Source: Austropuccinia psidii (lineage: Eukaryota; Basidiomycota; Pucciniomycetes; Pucciniales; Sphaerophragmiaceae). From it: 64,000 nucleotides of DNA. The notes beneath the pieces were generated by a model that was given only the letters and a program-made list of their open reading frames with translations, was not told where the DNA came from and searched no databases. Both the position numbers and the translations under genes were made by a program. The stretch is taken from NCBI GenBank assembly GCA_023105745.1, contig JALGQZ010000004.1, forward strand, positions 8,133,951-8,197,950, written 5' to 3'. Position 1 is the stretch's first letter. Each line of letters begins with the position of its first letter. Positions 36,348 to 48,620 of the stretch are shown here, piece after piece.

Positions 36348-38520
36348 ATGGCCCAAACCCCGGGAAATTCAACTGAATTCAATGAACGACCAACTTCAGC
36401 CCCAGAGAGTGGAAGTGAAATCTTTGATATCGCCAGTAGTCGTGAATTAGCCATTGAAGTAGAGAGCCAGTCACATGAAGAAAATCAAGATCCACCAGTT
36501 CTTCCAGAATGTGAGTATGCATCCATCTTGAATATTTCTAATCTCCCAAAACCTGATATTGTGTCATAGCATTTATTTCAGGTCAGCCTCCAAGCTCTCA
36601 GAAACCGATTTTTAAAAGTTATGAGAAGGAAAAAACTGTTGAACCTTGTGCACGAACAGAAGATGATGGGCAAGATGATGCATGTTTCAGTGGGGAGGTG
36701 GAAATTATATCCAAGGAACAATTTGTCTCCAACATTGCTCAAACAGTCCCAAGGCTTGAAAAAATTCAAAATGATAGTATAGTTCCTGATTATGTGCGTC
36801 AAAAGATTGCTAAAGCCATGAGCCTGCTCAAAATGTATTTGAACCGTAAGTCCATTACTAATTCAAAACAAAATTGATAAAAATAGCTGCTTACAATATA
36901 TGGGTAGGTGTGTAGGTGGGAGAATCTCTACCTGAAGGATCTTGAGCCGTAATTGGATTTCCAGGCAAAGGATTAGGAAAAAGACCAAATATACATGCGA
37001 CCAAAAAACAAACAAAAAATGCCGTACCTTTGAAGCTGCAAAGGATTCTCGGGATCAAGGTGATGAAATGATCAATGTTGAAGGGGACCATATTGATAAT
37101 CAACCTCCGCATACTGAACCCCCCATACTCAATGAAACAATCCATGATGAAGCTCCACATACTGAAAGCCCCCCAATACTCAATGAAACAATCCATGATG
37201 AAACCCCTCCTGCCTCTCCTGAGAATATTCAAGTCTTTCAAGAAAGGGAGACAATTAAACATGATACAATGGGACAAGATATGACTGATATAATTCCTGA
37301 CCCTGAGCCCAAAGTGTCATCCTCTGCTACTTTTCAAGCAATATTTTTATCCCACATGGAAGAGTTTGCAGGCATTTTGAATTATCATTCCAATATTTCT
37401 CAACAATCATGGAAAAGGGGGCTTGATAATATCAATAGGATTTACAAAAATAGATGGGACAATTTACCAATAAAGGATGCTCATACATTCCTGCCCGTTG
37501 GTATTAAGGTGATCAGTAACTGAGAGCTCAAAATGTCGGCCTGGCTGGAGGACCTTGAGATGGCAGGTGAGTTTTATCTTTGTGCATGATACATGTTTAC
37601 TGGCTGTTGACTGGTGATATAAATTGCAATATACAGGGTTAAATTTTTTTAAGCCAACCAAAACAGAAGCGTTTTTTGATCACAACATTTGGAATCTCAA
37701 ATTAATGAAGGAATCAGCTAAACCTCCAGAGAATCTCCCAAAATATGAACACTCCTTCTTCAAAATGGTTCAAAGCCTTCTTTACCCCGCCAATCCAGTT
37801 AAAAATTTTTGGGCAAATGTTATGTTTGAATCCATTAGCTTAGTATCATACAATGTGGTTGCACCCAAACCATATGTTGCACCAACATCAAATTCGACCA
37901 ATCCTCTTGGACTCAAACGGGGAGCAGTTGAATACCTTGCCTCCTGCTTGAGTAAATCGAAGCAATGTGCAACCCAACTCAGCATTGAAGTTGGTGGGGC
38001 TGAAAATGAGATATCCACAAAGCCGCACAAGAACCTGGAGGATCTAATGGATACAGTTATCCATTGAATGATTGCGTACAACATGGTATGTGCACATACA
38101 AAGGTCAAAGTTAATGGCATCAAAGGCAAACTCACGAACTCAAAAAAAAATGAGGCCATCAAAGATCTTTTGACATGTCACAAGAATCTCAGAATAAATA
38201 GAATTTGCTATGGTATATTAGCGGCATTCTGTGCGGAGGGGATTTGTGGTTTGATGGTATGCTCAGATGACTGGAGAACAAGCTCAGTTAAAGGGGCTTT
38301 ATCACTAATTGACATTTCCGCAAAACTTTCAGAGGGTAAAAATCTAGTGGAGCCAGTGTGGCTACGTACTAATAAGTATATATTTAATTTACTGAATAAA
38401 AGTTTCTTCTCATCATAGTCTTTTAACCCCACTGTACCTCTTAGATTTGAATTTGCACAATGCTTAGTATTAGACTTTGGTGATGCCTGGGTGGCAAAAC
38501 ATGGTCTTGGTTCAAGTGAT
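36348..38520 (+). pseudogene. orphan gene E1, 5' part (split by element D)
   Basis: A multi-exon gene of unknown function. Exon 1 is 36348-36510 (MAQTPGNSTEFNERPTSAPE...), exon 2 36582-36845, with GTGAGT/TTTCAG and GTAAGT boundaries. A third coding stretch lies about 36960-37566, with a TGA at 37521. After an intron (GTGAGT at 37567, acceptor ATACAG near 37636) come residues GLNFFKPTKTEAFFDHNIWN, running to TGA 38065-38067. The frame then continues to 38360 and, after a likely intron ending CATCATAG at 38418, to the insertion point. The first 250 residues are acidic and Pro/Ser-rich; the rest looks globular. No family recognised. Two in-frame stops plus the insertion make it a pseudogene. Confidence 0.65.
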
Positions 38521-38524
38521 GAGG

Positions 38525-40361
38525 TGTAAGGTGTGGATATGAAACTTTGATTAAAAATCAAGTACTTTTCCTGTCCTCAAAATTTGTATAAGGTAAAATT
38601 CAGTTAAAAATAGTATGAAATATTATTTTTAAGAGAAAACACGCCAATTTTATTGTTTATAACCTTATTAGTATAAAACAATAATATAGAAATTTATTGT
38701 TTTACCAACAATAAAGATTTATCCAAAAAATACTCTACAAGAGATATTTTAAGGCTACAAAAGAAATTTCTTCAAGAGCAATTTCAATTGGAATTAATTG
38801 AGCAAAGAACTGCAAGCAATTAACTAAAGAACAAAGTCTTTAAAAAGAATATTAAAGAGAAAACACGCCCAAAAGTGACCAGAGTGAATTTGGAAACAAA
38901 GTGACAAAGTTAACAGTGATGAAAGATGCTTTAATTCACTTTTGGGGTGGTTCAGGGGTAAAAATGATTATAAGAGTTACAAACAATGATTATAATGATT
39001 TTTTCACGTGGTTAAAAGGATTAAAATGATTAAAAATTGGTGGTTGGAATTTTTGATTGATTGGTTTAACAGTGTTTAAACTAATTAATAAAAGGAAAAG
39101 ATTCTAACATGAAGAGAAAAGTGGGGCAAAGAAGACATTCTTTTATAGCCATCAATTCTCTTACTCCAAAATTAAAATTTACTCTTGTCAGTCGTGAAAA
39201 ACAGTCTGACAACAGAAAAGCCAATTATGGCATCATTGAACCCTGGTTTAGACCAAAAAAGGGCTGGTTTAAGCCATTTTTAGCCATTTTTAGCCATTTT
39301 AGACCCTTAAATCAGCCATTACTATAGCAATACCAGGCCTAGAGCCTTCAAAACACGTCAGAATGTGTGTCAGAGGCGTAGAAACCAGTTAAAACTGTTT
39401 TTACTATGATTGTTTTATCTTAAGGGTAGTTTTACCCTCTTGGCAACAGCTAAAACTACCCCAGTTGGTATCAAAACCTCATCATCAATTGAGTTCACAG
39501 ACCCTGTAACTCAATTCCAGGCCAAAAGTGATGAACTTTTGCGTGAATTTTGACATCCCACGCCTGTCAGCAAGGAATTTGGGGGTCTAGCTCCCCCTTA
39601 GAGCTGGAGTTCCTTTTCCCCCCCAAATTTAATCTTTCCAATTTATTTTTCCTTTAATTCCTCATCATGTATTATACTTATAATTTACACATGTAATTCA
39701 ATTCAATTGTACAGTACAATACAGTAATAATTGACACCTCATATGTAAATCAAAGTTCACTTATGTAATACACGCGCACATTTTGACATTTCAATTGAAT
39801 TCAATTGAAAATACTTTAATTCCTCATAACTTCTAAACTAAACACAACACCTCAATTTTAACACAAAAATTGATGGTTAACACCACATGTGGTGTGAATT
39901 AAATTAAGGTTTTGAGGATTTTAAACTTTTGTATTGAAAATACTAAAAACTTAATTTAAGCTTATTTAGAGTTGAGTTACAAAAATTTCACTCAGAGGTG
40001 ACCCCACCTGATTTTTTATGAGGAATCCAATGGTGAAATAAAATTTATATGTTTATTTATTGGATAAAAAGTTATAATAAATTTTATTTAACTTTTTTCC
40101 AAATTTATTTATTTTTTCACAATTTTGTTAAAATTTCATTTTTACTTAAATTTTTCAAGTATAAATGTAATTTTATATTTACAAAATTTAAAGTAATTTT
40201 ATTTTTAAATTATAATTAATTTTTTATTTTTAATATAATTTTATATTTATATTTTTTATTTTTATTTTAATAATATAAATAAATTTATTTTATTTATATT
40301 AATATGTTATTTTCTATATTTGTGGTCTTTTGGGTATATGAAATTACCTCTAAGGCTCACA
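38525..40361 (-). repeat. 3' LTR of element D
   Basis: TGTAAGGTGTGGATATG...AAGGCTCACA, 1837 bp. The reverse strand starts TGTGAGCCTTAGAGG. The 72-codon ORF at 39109-39327 recurs in the other LTR and has no family resemblance, so it is not called a gene. Confidence 0.95.
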
Positions 40362-40380
40362 TTCCCTCCCCCTAAAAAAG
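40362..40380 (-). other. polypurine tract of element D
   Basis: The plus strand reads TTCCCTCCCCCTAAAAAAG next to the 3' LTR, a purine run on the element strand and the usual plus-strand primer site. Element A has the analogous TTCCCTCCCACC at 10563. Confidence 0.75.
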
Positions 40381-40384
40381 AATA

Positions 40385-43300
40385 TTACTTTGTAATATTG
40401 GTGTTTCTAGTGTGTCTGAATCTCCTCAGGAGTTTGGTGGCTTCTGGTATATCTTTCTCTTCTAACCATTCATCTTCACAAGTTGGGTCACTGTACCTAA
40501 CAAGGTATTCCCTTACTTTCTTGGTTCTTAATTTCCTTTCTTTAAGAACTTTGGTTATTTTCTTAGTACCAGATGTCTCAATAGGAGGTATAACTTGGGG
40601 AATCTTATTCCTCAAGGGAAATTTCTCAGCATCACTAGATTTGTATGGCTTTATCAAGCTTACTGGAAATGTAGGGTGCTTATTGCTAAGTTCTTCAGAT
40701 AACTTTACTTCAACAGCATTTTCTCCATGGAGGGCCTTAATCACAAAAGGTCCTGCAAAGGAGTCTTTTAACTTTTTACATCCTTTGATGTTATTGAAGT
40801 TAGTGGTGGATACAAGAACTAGGTCCCCCACTTTGAAATCTGGAGTTGCATGAGATTTATCCCATTTGTCTTTAGCATATGCAAAAGAGTCCTCCATGCA
40901 TCTCACTGCATGCTTTCTAGCTTTGTCTAGCATTCCTTTGAAGCTAGCAGCTGTGGGATGTATTTCAATTAAGTCTTTCCTCAAGGAATCTTGGGGTAAC
41001 TTGGGGTTCCATCCTTTTTCTAGAATAGCAGGAGTCTGATTGGTACTGGAATGGATTGATGTTTTATATGCTAATTCCAGTGCTGGTAACAGAGTACACC
41101 AATCATGGGTAAATCCATCACAATCTTTGAATTCAAGGCCATATGCACAAAATCTTCTCACCATGTCCTCTAAGGTTTGGATCATTCTTTCAGCCAGACC
41201 ATCAGTTTGTGGGTGGTAGGCTGTAGAGAAAGACAGTTTTGTGCCAAATAATTGGTGAAGATTTGTCCATAGAGCTGAAGTGAATTTGGGATCTCTATCA
41301 CTGATGATATTTGTAAATATCCCAGTCCATGACACTACTCTATTCCATATCAGAAGAGCTGTATCCATGGCTGTATCATCTTTGTGACATGGTAAAAAGA
41401 TTGGAGTTTTACTGAATCTGTCCACAATTACTAGGCAAGCATTATAGCTCCTGTCACCTCCTGGTGGTAGGCCAGTTACCCAATCCATATGGACAATTAC
41501 CCAAGGTCTGTTTGGTTCTTGGATTTTCATCATATTTCCAAGTCTTTTGCCAGTGGATTTATTTGCCTTTTGGCATCTGTCACAGGTTTTGCAATATTCT
41601 GCAACATCTTTTTGCCACATTGGCCACCATATGCAGGTCTTTACTTTCTCTCTTGTTCTGTCCTCAGAAAGATGTCCTGAAAAGGGACTATCATGGAATT
41701 CTTTCAGTACAAGATTGATTAATGACCTGTCTACAACTGTCATGACACATGTGTGCTTGGTTCTGTGGTAAATTATACCATCCAGTAGGTGAAATCTCCC
41801 TTCATTATAAGATTTTCTCCATACTTCATCCAAGGCATGTATTAGAGAGTTGTCTTTACAGTCTTTGTTAAGTAATTGGCATAAGATGCTACAATTCTTA
41901 TCTTGAGTGTAACTATTTCTGACTTCTTCAAAGAAGGTGGTGTTCAAGTCTGTAACACTTATTCCTTCTATTGGAATTTGTGGTGAAGCTTCTTCTGGAA
42001 CATAAGCAGGATTATCAATGTTATTTGGTAATGGCCATCTGCTTAGTCCATCTGCATTCTTATGAATATTCCCATCCTTATGAACAATAGTCATATTGCC
42101 TCTGTATTCTTGTATGGCTATTTGCCATCTGAGCATGTGTCTGTTAGGTGTTTTCATGTTCAAAAGTGATTTCACAGCTGTACAATCTGTTATTACTTCA
42201 AAAGCACATCCCTCTAAGAAATAGTTCAATTTCTCTAAGGCCCAGACAAGGCATAGACATTCCATTTGACTTGCTCCATATCTGGCTTCAGTTGGTTTGA
42301 TTTGCCTGGATATGAAACATATTGGTCCTTCTACAGGTTTGTCATTTATGATCTGAACTTGGTGAAGTGCAGCACCTAGTCCATCCCCTGATGCATCAAT
42401 ATACAGTTTGAAAGGCAATTTAAAGTCTGGCATCAGTAAGAGTGGAGCAGTGGTCAATGCTTCTCTTAGAGACTCAAAAGCTTTGACTCTGTCAACAGTC
42501 ATCTCAAATACTGTGTCTTTGTCACACAACTTATAAAGTGGTCTTGCTATGGATGCAAAGTCTTTAATGTGTTGCCTGTAATATCCTGAAAAACCTAAGA
42601 ATGACTGAATTTCCTTCTTATTCTGAGGCATGGGTTTTAACAATACTGCTGCAACTTTGTTTTTATCAATTCCAAGGGACAAACCAGATACAACATGTCC
42701 TAGTGCCTTAAGTTCTTTAAATCCAAAATGACATTTCTTCAAGGAGATTTTCATGTTTACTGATTGGATTTTTGTCAAAACTCTTGATAATCTGTACATG
42801 TGCTCCTCCCAAGTCTTTGAACAGATAATAATGTCATCAATGTAAATGATTAACCATCCCTCTGAGAGTTCTTCAGGGAAGATTTCATTCATCATTCTTT
42901 GGAAGTGTGAAGGTGCATTTTTGATACCAAAGGGCATCCTTAAGTATTCATACACTCCACAATGAACAATAATTCTCAAGTATTTTCTTGCTCTTGGTGT
43001 TACTACATTTTGATGGAATCCTTTAAGGGCATCCATAGTGGTTATATACACTGCTTGAGATATTTGAGTAAGGGCAATTTGGATTTTTGGTATTGGGTAT
43101 CTGTCTGGAACAGTGTAAGTGTTCAGAGCTCTAAAGTCCCCAACCATTCTGGATTTTCCATTATGCCACGCCACTATGACTGGTGTAGTTATTTCTACTT
43201 CCTCATTGTGGCCTACTTTTCTTATTACACCAAGGTCTAGAAGTTCTTTGATATGAATTTCTAGAGCTTCTCTTGATTTTGGACTTGCTGGATAAGCAGG

Positions 43301-45649
43301 TCTTCTTAAGAGTGGTGGATAAGGTCTCTCAATGTTAAGAATGATGTCAACTTCATGACCAATGATTGCTCCCAGGGGTTCTTTGTCTGTAGCAAATGCT
43401 CCTCTGTGGTCATACAAAAGGGAAGAAAGTTCATTTTCTTGCTTATCAGTCAGATTAAGGCTTATTTCAGCCTCATTTAACTGTTCAGACTTGAATTTCT
43501 CTAACTCTAAGTTGACTGGTGATACTTTGTTTACTGTAATTTGTCTTTTAAAGGGTAAAAAGGCAAATTTCTGGCGCTTATTGTCTCCAATTGTAAAGTA
43601 TCTGTCTTTGTTATTATGTAAATCTATCCCATACATGATTAAATAGTCATTTCCCAATATAAAATGGGTACTAGAGCAATTTTCCATAACAACAAATTCA
43701 ACTGTGATCCTTAAATTCCCATTTATGTGTGGGAATATGACATTGGTCTCAAAGATTCCTAATGCTTTCATTGGGTTACTTGCACTGTTGAATTTTATAC
43801 CATCAATTGGTAACAATTGGTCTTCAAAATTTGGTACACAAGTCTTAAGAAAAGATTTTCCAACACAAGAGCAGAAGGCTCCTGGGTCAAGCAAAAGTTT
43901 GGTGGGTTTGTTGTCAATCACCACTTCTGTTATACAGGAGTTACCAGCTGTATAACCCTTTCCTCTGTTTGGTTTTGTCTTCATAAGTTGTGAATCTTGA
44001 ACTTTTGATAAATCAACTTGACCATTGCTCAATTGTGGTAAGTGGGAATAAGATTCCATGATGTCAAAAGTGGCATTGATATTTTCTATATCTTTTGAAG
44101 ATTCAGAGAATATGGATGACTTATCATCTGAATTGTCTTCAATTATGTCTTCTTTTTCAACATCTGGTTCTTTTTCAATGTCAATTTCATTGATTTTCCC
44201 CCTTTTTGGACATGTATTGGCTAAATGGGTGGTGCTTTGGCAAATATGGCATTTTCTGACTGTATCTGCAGATTTATATTTAATATTACTAGAATTTTCT
44301 TTGGGGTTTTTGTCCACAGAATCTTTCCAAGGTGTATTAAACCTTGTTTTAAGATTCACCCTACTAGAACCAATTTTGGTTCTGGTGGTTACTTCTTCTA
44401 GTATATTGATAATATCCTCTGCTGAAGATTGTTCAGTAGTCCTGCTTTTGACAGCATGCTCTAAGTCACCTCCACATTGTCTCAGAATTTTTCTATGGAT
44501 CATAAATTCTGACATGTCAGGATATAATGCTGTTAATCTGTCCTTTTGTTGGCAAAACCATGGTAAAGCTTTGTCTTTATCAGCATTAAATTTGGCAGAT
44601 TCAAAGGCTGTTTCAACTTTAAACCTCCAAGCATCATTTGCCCATTTGTTGATGATTTGGGTTTTCCACCAAGTCCAACTCTGGTGTCCATGTGCTTGTC
44701 TTATTTTGATGTACCATCTGTGAGCTGATCTGGTAAACAAGGTGTTAAACCTGGCTGTTACCAATCTGTCTGGTAATTCAAAATCCTCTTTGATCATGTC
44801 AATACCTCTAATGAATTCCATATGGTCATACTCTCCTTCACCACTGAAGTGAGGCCATTCTTTAAGTTTTGGAACTTCTTTCAAGAGTGCTTGGCCCATT
44901 GATGGTTCCAAGTTATGAAAAGAAGTGGATAATTCATTTTTTAATTGTGAATTATCAGGATCCAATACTTGTGGATTTGAAATTCTTGTGCCCTCATTTT
45001 GATTTAGAGGTGTAGACATTCTTGGTAAGGTGTTCAGTAATTGTTCAATGTCATTCATTTTACTGTTGCTACACCTTTGGGAATTTCTGTATTCATGTTG
45101 GAAGCTTTGTATTAAATTTATTACTTCAATTTTATACATGTCTTCTTTATGTGTAAGTTCTTGCCATAACTCTGTCTGTCTTGTATTATCAGCAGTGACT
45201 TGATTCAATTTCATTGATAATTTTGATACTTCTTCTTGTGAAGCATCAAAACACTTTTTCAAGGCAATGGTATATGTCTTTACTTCAGTAAATGAATTTG
45301 AAATGTCATCAAGGACTTTCTTGTTATCTGTCTTGATAATATTTATGGCTTGTTTAATTCTTGTTTCAATTATGTCATCAATATTGAATTTAGAATATTT
45401 ATCTGTTAATTCTTTAATAATGGCAGATTGTTCATTTATTTTATTGTTAGAAGAATTATCATTATTGGAATTTTTAATTGTTCTCAAAACTTTTTCAAAA
45501 CACATAAGTGTTTCATTAATTTGGCACAGACTCAGGTTGTTTGTTTTAATGTTGTTACAAATGGTGTCATTTTTATCAGAAAGATGTTTTTTCACGTCAT
45601 TTATAGCATTATACAACTCTGGGATGGAATCAAATATGTCAGAAATCAT
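40385..45649 (-). CDS. element D Pol polyprotein (ORF2, about 1754 aa from ATG 45649)
   Basis: Order by residue from ATG 45649: capsid-like region; zinc knuckle [14 protein letters not shown] (about 465); aspartic protease [13 protein letters not shown] (about 587); reverse transcriptase with YIDD (about 935); RNase [14 protein letters not shown] (about 1082); integrase zinc finger with CX2C (about 1320-1365); integrase core with D, D and E in HMDWV, SDRDPKF and AERMIQ (about 1386-1485); chromodomain at the C-terminus (about 1693-1748). This is a complete chromovirus-type Pol, which would copy element RNA and direct insertion to marked chromatin. The same frame is open upstream to ATG 46309-46307, giving 1974 aa. 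Which start is used is unclear. The protease triad is DPG rather than the usual DTG (43880-43888). Confidence 0.93.
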   Translation of the reverse strand: MISDIFDSIPELYNAINDVKKHLSDKNDTICNNIKTNNLSLCQINETLMCFEKVLRTIKNSNNDNSSNNKINEQSAIIKELTDKYSKFNIDDIIETRIKQAINIIKTDNKKVLDDISNSFTEVKTYTIALKKCFDASQEEVSKLSMKLNQVTADNTRQTELWQELTHKEDMYKIEVINLIQSFQHEYRNSQRCSNSKMNDIEQLLNTLPRMSTPLNQNEGTRISNPQVLDPDNSQLKNELSTSFHNLEPSMGQALLKEVPKLKEWPHFSGEGEYDHMEFIRGIDMIKEDFELPDRLVTARFNTLFTRSAHRWYIKIRQAHGHQSWTWWKTQIINKWANDAWRFKVETAFESAKFNADKDKALPWFCQQKDRLTALYPDMSEFMIHRKILRQCGGDLEHAVKSRTTEQSSAEDIINILEEVTTRTKIGSSRVNLKTRFNTPWKDSVDKNPKENSSNIKYKSADTVRKCHICQSTTHLANTCPKRGKINEIDIEKEPDVEKEDIIEDNSDDKSSIFSESSKDIENINATFDIMESYSHLPQLSNGQVDLSKVQDSQLMKTKPNRGKGYTAGNSCITEVVIDNKPTKLLLDPGAFCSCVGKSFLKTCVPNFEDQLLPIDGIKFNSASNPMKALGIFETNVIFPHINGNLRITVEFVVMENCSSTHFILGNDYLIMYGIDLHNNKDRYFTIGDNKRQKFAFLPFKRQITVNKVSPVNLELEKFKSEQLNEAEISLNLTDKQENELSSLLYDHRGAFATDKEPLGAIIGHEVDIILNIERPYPPLLRRPAYPASPKSREALEIHIKELLDLGVIRKVGHNEEVEITTPVIVAWHNGKSRMVGDFRALNTYTVPDRYPIPKIQIALTQISQAVYITTMDALKGFHQNVVTPRARKYLRIIVHCGVYEYLRMPFGIKNAPSHFQRMMNEIFPEELSEGWLIIYIDDIIICSKTWEEHMYRLSRVLTKIQSVNMKISLKKCHFGFKELKALGHVVSGLSLGIDKNKVAAVLLKPMPQNKKEIQSFLGFSGYYRQHIKDFASIARPLYKLCDKDTVFEMTVDRVKAFESLREALTTAPLLLMPDFKLPFKLYIDASGDGLGAALHQVQIINDKPVEGPICFISRQIKPTEARYGASQMECLCLVWALEKLNYFLEGCAFEVITDCTAVKSLLNMKTPNRHMLRWQIAIQEYRGNMTIVHKDGNIHKNADGLSRWPLPNNIDNPAYVPEEASPQIPIEGISVTDLNTTFFEEVRNSYTQDKNCSILCQLLNKDCKDNSLIHALDEVWRKSYNEGRFHLLDGIIYHRTKHTCVMTVVDRSLINLVLKEFHDSPFSGHLSEDRTREKVKTCIWWPMWQKDVAEYCKTCDRCQKANKSTGKRLGNMMKIQEPNRPWVIVHMDWVTGLPPGGDRSYNACLVIVDRFSKTPIFLPCHKDDTAMDTALLIWNRVVSWTGIFTNIISDRDPKFTSALWTNLHQLFGTKLSFSTAYHPQTDGLAERMIQTLEDMVRRFCAYGLEFKDCDGFTHDWCTLLPALELAYKTSIHSSTNQTPAILEKGWNPKLPQDSLRKDLIEIHPTAASFKGMLDKARKHAVRCMEDSFAYAKDKWDKSHATPDFKVGDLVLVSTTNFNNIKGCKKLKDSFAGPFVIKALHGENAVEVKLSEELSNKHPTFPVSLIKPYKSSDAEKFPLRNKIPQVIPPIETSGTKKITKVLKERKLRTKKVREYLVRYSDPTCEDEWLEEKDIPEATKLLRRFRHTRNTNITK

Positions 45650-46557
45650 TTCTGGAACCTTAATCTGGCTTCCTCCTTCTTCTGTAATTCCATCATGGTT
45701 CTGGCCATCTGAAATACATTTTCCATGGCATCCTGCTGAATCTTTGGGATTTTGTAGCCCTGGCTGTAAGGTTTTGGGGCTGGTGCCTTCCCTTTGCCCT
45801 TGTTTGGAGTTTGTGGCTGCTTTTTCACGTTGGAATTGCTGCTGCTGGCCACTGGGGCTGTTTTTGGCACTGGTTTGGCTGGTGGAGGGTTGTTTTTCCT
45901 CCATTCTAGTGTCAAAAGCATCATGTTTTTCTTCTCCATCAATGGATGCCATCCATTGAGCAATTTGCAAGTGTTGGGATGGCCCAAGAATTTTCTTACT
46001 GTCAGGTAAGAATTCATGCAATTCTTCCACAGGTCTGCAAGGATCTGGTACTCCTTGAATTGGAGTGCATTGTTGTATGCACTGTGGCTGGCTTTGTATA
46101 TGTCCACAGAGGCTTGTTGTGGCGGTGTCAGCTCTTTTTGAAGGTAAAATGGTATTATCAGCTTCAGAATGACCCATTTTAGTTGTTTGGAAGTCATCAA
46201 CTGACCCTTTTCCTTCTGTACCTGGTTGGCCTCTGCCATAATCACGTCTATTACCTTTTTGGGAGCTGCTTGAGGGGTTGTAGCTGGCTCCTGACCTGGT
46301 TGAAGGCATAATTATGGTTAAAAAAGGCTTAAAATAGTATTTTTACGTCAAAAACTTACTATTGGCCAAATTTTTGGCTTTCTGAAGTGTATTACTTATA
46401 TCCAAGTTAATTAATTCAGAAGATATTGGTTCAGGTTGATTATTTTGAGTCACAATAACAGTACTATTATGATCAGAATTAACAGTACTGGCAGGGATAA
46501 TGCTGGTTACTGTTGAGGCTGTTTCAATGTTTTCTTGTCTTACCACGTTGTCAGACA
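45646..46557 (-). CDS. element D Gag-like ORF1, spliced (frame f2)
   Basis: The leader exon is 46557-46360 (TTTTAG acceptor; donor GTAAGT at 46359). The intron is 46359-46296, acceptor ACCAG. Exon 2 is 46295-45646, phases match, and the joined frame reads SQEPATTPQ then [12 protein letters not shown]. It yields about 281 aa downstream of an unidentified upstream start. The frame holds [21 protein letters not shown] and YSQGYKIPK...[11 protein letters not shown], aligning with frame f2 of elements A and R1. It therefore looks like the real Gag N-terminus. It ends in TGA overlapping the ORF2 ATG (ATGA, 45649-45646). No ATG starts the leader exon: element C has ATG where D has GTG. Confidence 0.7.
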
Positions 46558-46559
46558 CT

Positions 46560-46765
46560 AAAATTAATTAAAAAGCCAATTAATTAAGTAAAAAAAAGGT
46601 TATTTCAAAAAAGAAATAAAAATATAAGCCTCACTTATAATATGAAAAAAATTATTTTTTAAGGATTTTTTTTGGATTATAAGTATTTTTTATATGTTTT
46701 TAAATTTTTCAATATAAGAAAAAAGATTTAAAAAGAGTAAAAAAAATATGTCACAGGTAAAATAT
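46560..46765 (-). other. AT-rich leader of element D
   Basis: Untranslated and nearly free of G and C. It includes a GTGAGG donor-like site near 46638 and the pyrimidine-rich TTTTAG acceptor at its end, consistent with an additional leader intron. No ATG in frame with the leader exon was found. Confidence 0.45.
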
Positions 46766-46783
46766 CACGGCTGGGCCCCCAAA
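46766..46783 (-). other. primer-binding-like site of element D
   Basis: CACGGCTGGGCCCCCAAA adjoining the LTR; differs from the A/R1 site at two positions. Confidence 0.6.
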
Positions 46784-48620
46784 TGTAAGGTGTGGATATG
46801 AAACTTTGATTAAAAATCAAGTACTTTTCCTGTCCTCAAAATTTGTATAAGGTAAAATTCAGTTAAAAATAGTATGAAATATTATTTTTAAGAGAAAACA
46901 CGCCAATTTTATTGTTTATAACTTTATTAGTATAAAACAATAATATAGAAATTTATTGTTTTACCAACAATAAAGATTTATCCAAAAAATACTCTACAAG
47001 AGATATTTTAAGGCTACAAAAGAAATTTCTTCAAGAGCAATTTCAATTGGAATTAATTGAGCAAAGAACTGCAAGCAATTAATTAAAGAACAAAGTCTTT
47101 AAAAAGAATATTAAAGAGAAAACACGCCCAAAAGTGACCAGAGTGAATTTGGAAACAAAGTGACAAAGTTAACAGTGATGAAAGATGCTTTAATTCACTT
47201 TTGGTGTGGTTCAGGGGTAAAAATGATTATAAGAGTTACAAACAATGATTATAATGATTTTTTCACGTGGTTAAAAGGATTAAAATGATTAAAAATTGGT
47301 GGTTGGAATCTTTGATTGATTGGTTTAACAGTGTTTAAACTAATTAATAAAAGGAAAAGATTCTAACATGAAGAGAAAAGTGGGGCAAAGAAGACATTCT
47401 TTTATAGCCATCAATTCTCTTACTCCAAAAGTAAAATTTACTCTTGTCAGTCGTGAAAAACAGTCTGACAACAGAAAAGCCAATTATGGCATCATTGAAC
47501 CCTGGTTTAGACCAAAAAAGGGCTGGTTTAAGCCATTTTTAGCCATTTTTAGCCATTTTAGACCCTTAAATCAGACATTACTATAGCAATACCAGGCCTA
47601 GAGCCTTCAAAACACGTCAGAATGTGTGTCAGAGGCGTAGAAACCAGTTAAAACTGTTTTTACTATGATTGTTTTATCTTAAGGGTAGTTTTACCCTCTT
47701 GGCAACAGCTAAAACTACCCCAGTTGGTATCAAAACCTCATCATCAATTGAGTTCACAGACCCTGTAACTCAATTCCAGGCCAAAAGTGATGAACTTTTG
47801 CGTGAATTTTGACATCCCACGCCTGTCAGCAAGGAATTTGGGGGTCTAGCTCCCCCTTAGAGCTGGAGTTCCTTTTCCCCCCCAAATTTAATCTTTCCAA
47901 TTTATTTTTCCTTTAATTCCTCATCATGTATTATACTTATAATTTACACATGTAATTCAATTCAATTGTACAGTACAATACAGTAATAATTGACACCTCA
48001 TATGTAAATCAAAGTTCACTTATGTAGTACACGCGCACATTTTGACATTTCAATTGAATTCAATTGAAAATACTTTAATTCCTCATAACTTCTAAACTAA
48101 ACACAACACCTCAATTTTAACACAAAAATTGATGGTTAACACCACATGTGGTGTGAATTAAATTAAGGTTTTGAGGATTTTCAACTTTTGTATTGAAAAT
48201 ACTAAAAACTTAATTCAAGCTTATTTAGAGTTGAGTTACAAAAATTTCACTCAGAGGTGACCCCACCTGATTTTTTATGAGGAATCCAATGGTGAAATAA
48301 AATTTATATGTTTATTTATTGGATAAAAAGTTATAATAAATTTTATTTAACTTTTTTCCAAATTTATTTATTTTTTCACAATTTTGTTAAAATTTCATTT
48401 TTACTTAAATTTTTCAAGTATAAATGTAATTTTATATTTACAAAATTTAAAGTAATTTTATTTTTAAATTATAATTAATTTTTTATTTTTAATATAATTT
48501 TATATTTATATTTTTTATTTTTATTTTAATAATATAAATAAATTTATTTTATTTATATTAATATGTTATTTTTTATATTTGTGGTCTTTTGGGTATATGA
48601 AATTACCTCTAAGGCTCACA
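46784..48620 (-). repeat. 5' LTR of element D
   Basis: Same length and over 99% identical to the left LTR by eye (differences for example near 46922, 47081, 47204, 47310, 47430, 47574, 48027 and 48181). Confidence 0.95.

Larger units (their letters stand above)
38525..48620 (-). mobile_element. Ty3/gypsy LTR retrotransposon D, young and nearly intact (10.1 kb)
   Basis: Delimited by a TGAGG duplication (38520-38524 and 48621-48625). Two 1837-bp LTRs differ at only about ten positions by eye. Minus-strand order: LTR 48620-46784, primer site, leader exon, Gag, Pol, polypurine tract, LTR 40361-38525. Pol is uninterrupted. It is the best candidate in the window for recent activity, subject to the protease change noted for Pol. 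Confidence 0.95.

Noticed and set aside
39109..39327. 72-codon ORF MKRKVGQRRHSF... present twice (also 47368-47586)
   Set aside because: It lies inside both LTRs of element D, so duplication is by LTR structure, not gene conservation. The same region in the LTR of C is not kept open.
42962..43955. Plus-strand ORFs of 83-94 codons across element D Pol, and 44058-44723 (221 codons)
   Set aside because: Antisense shadows of the Pol coding frame.
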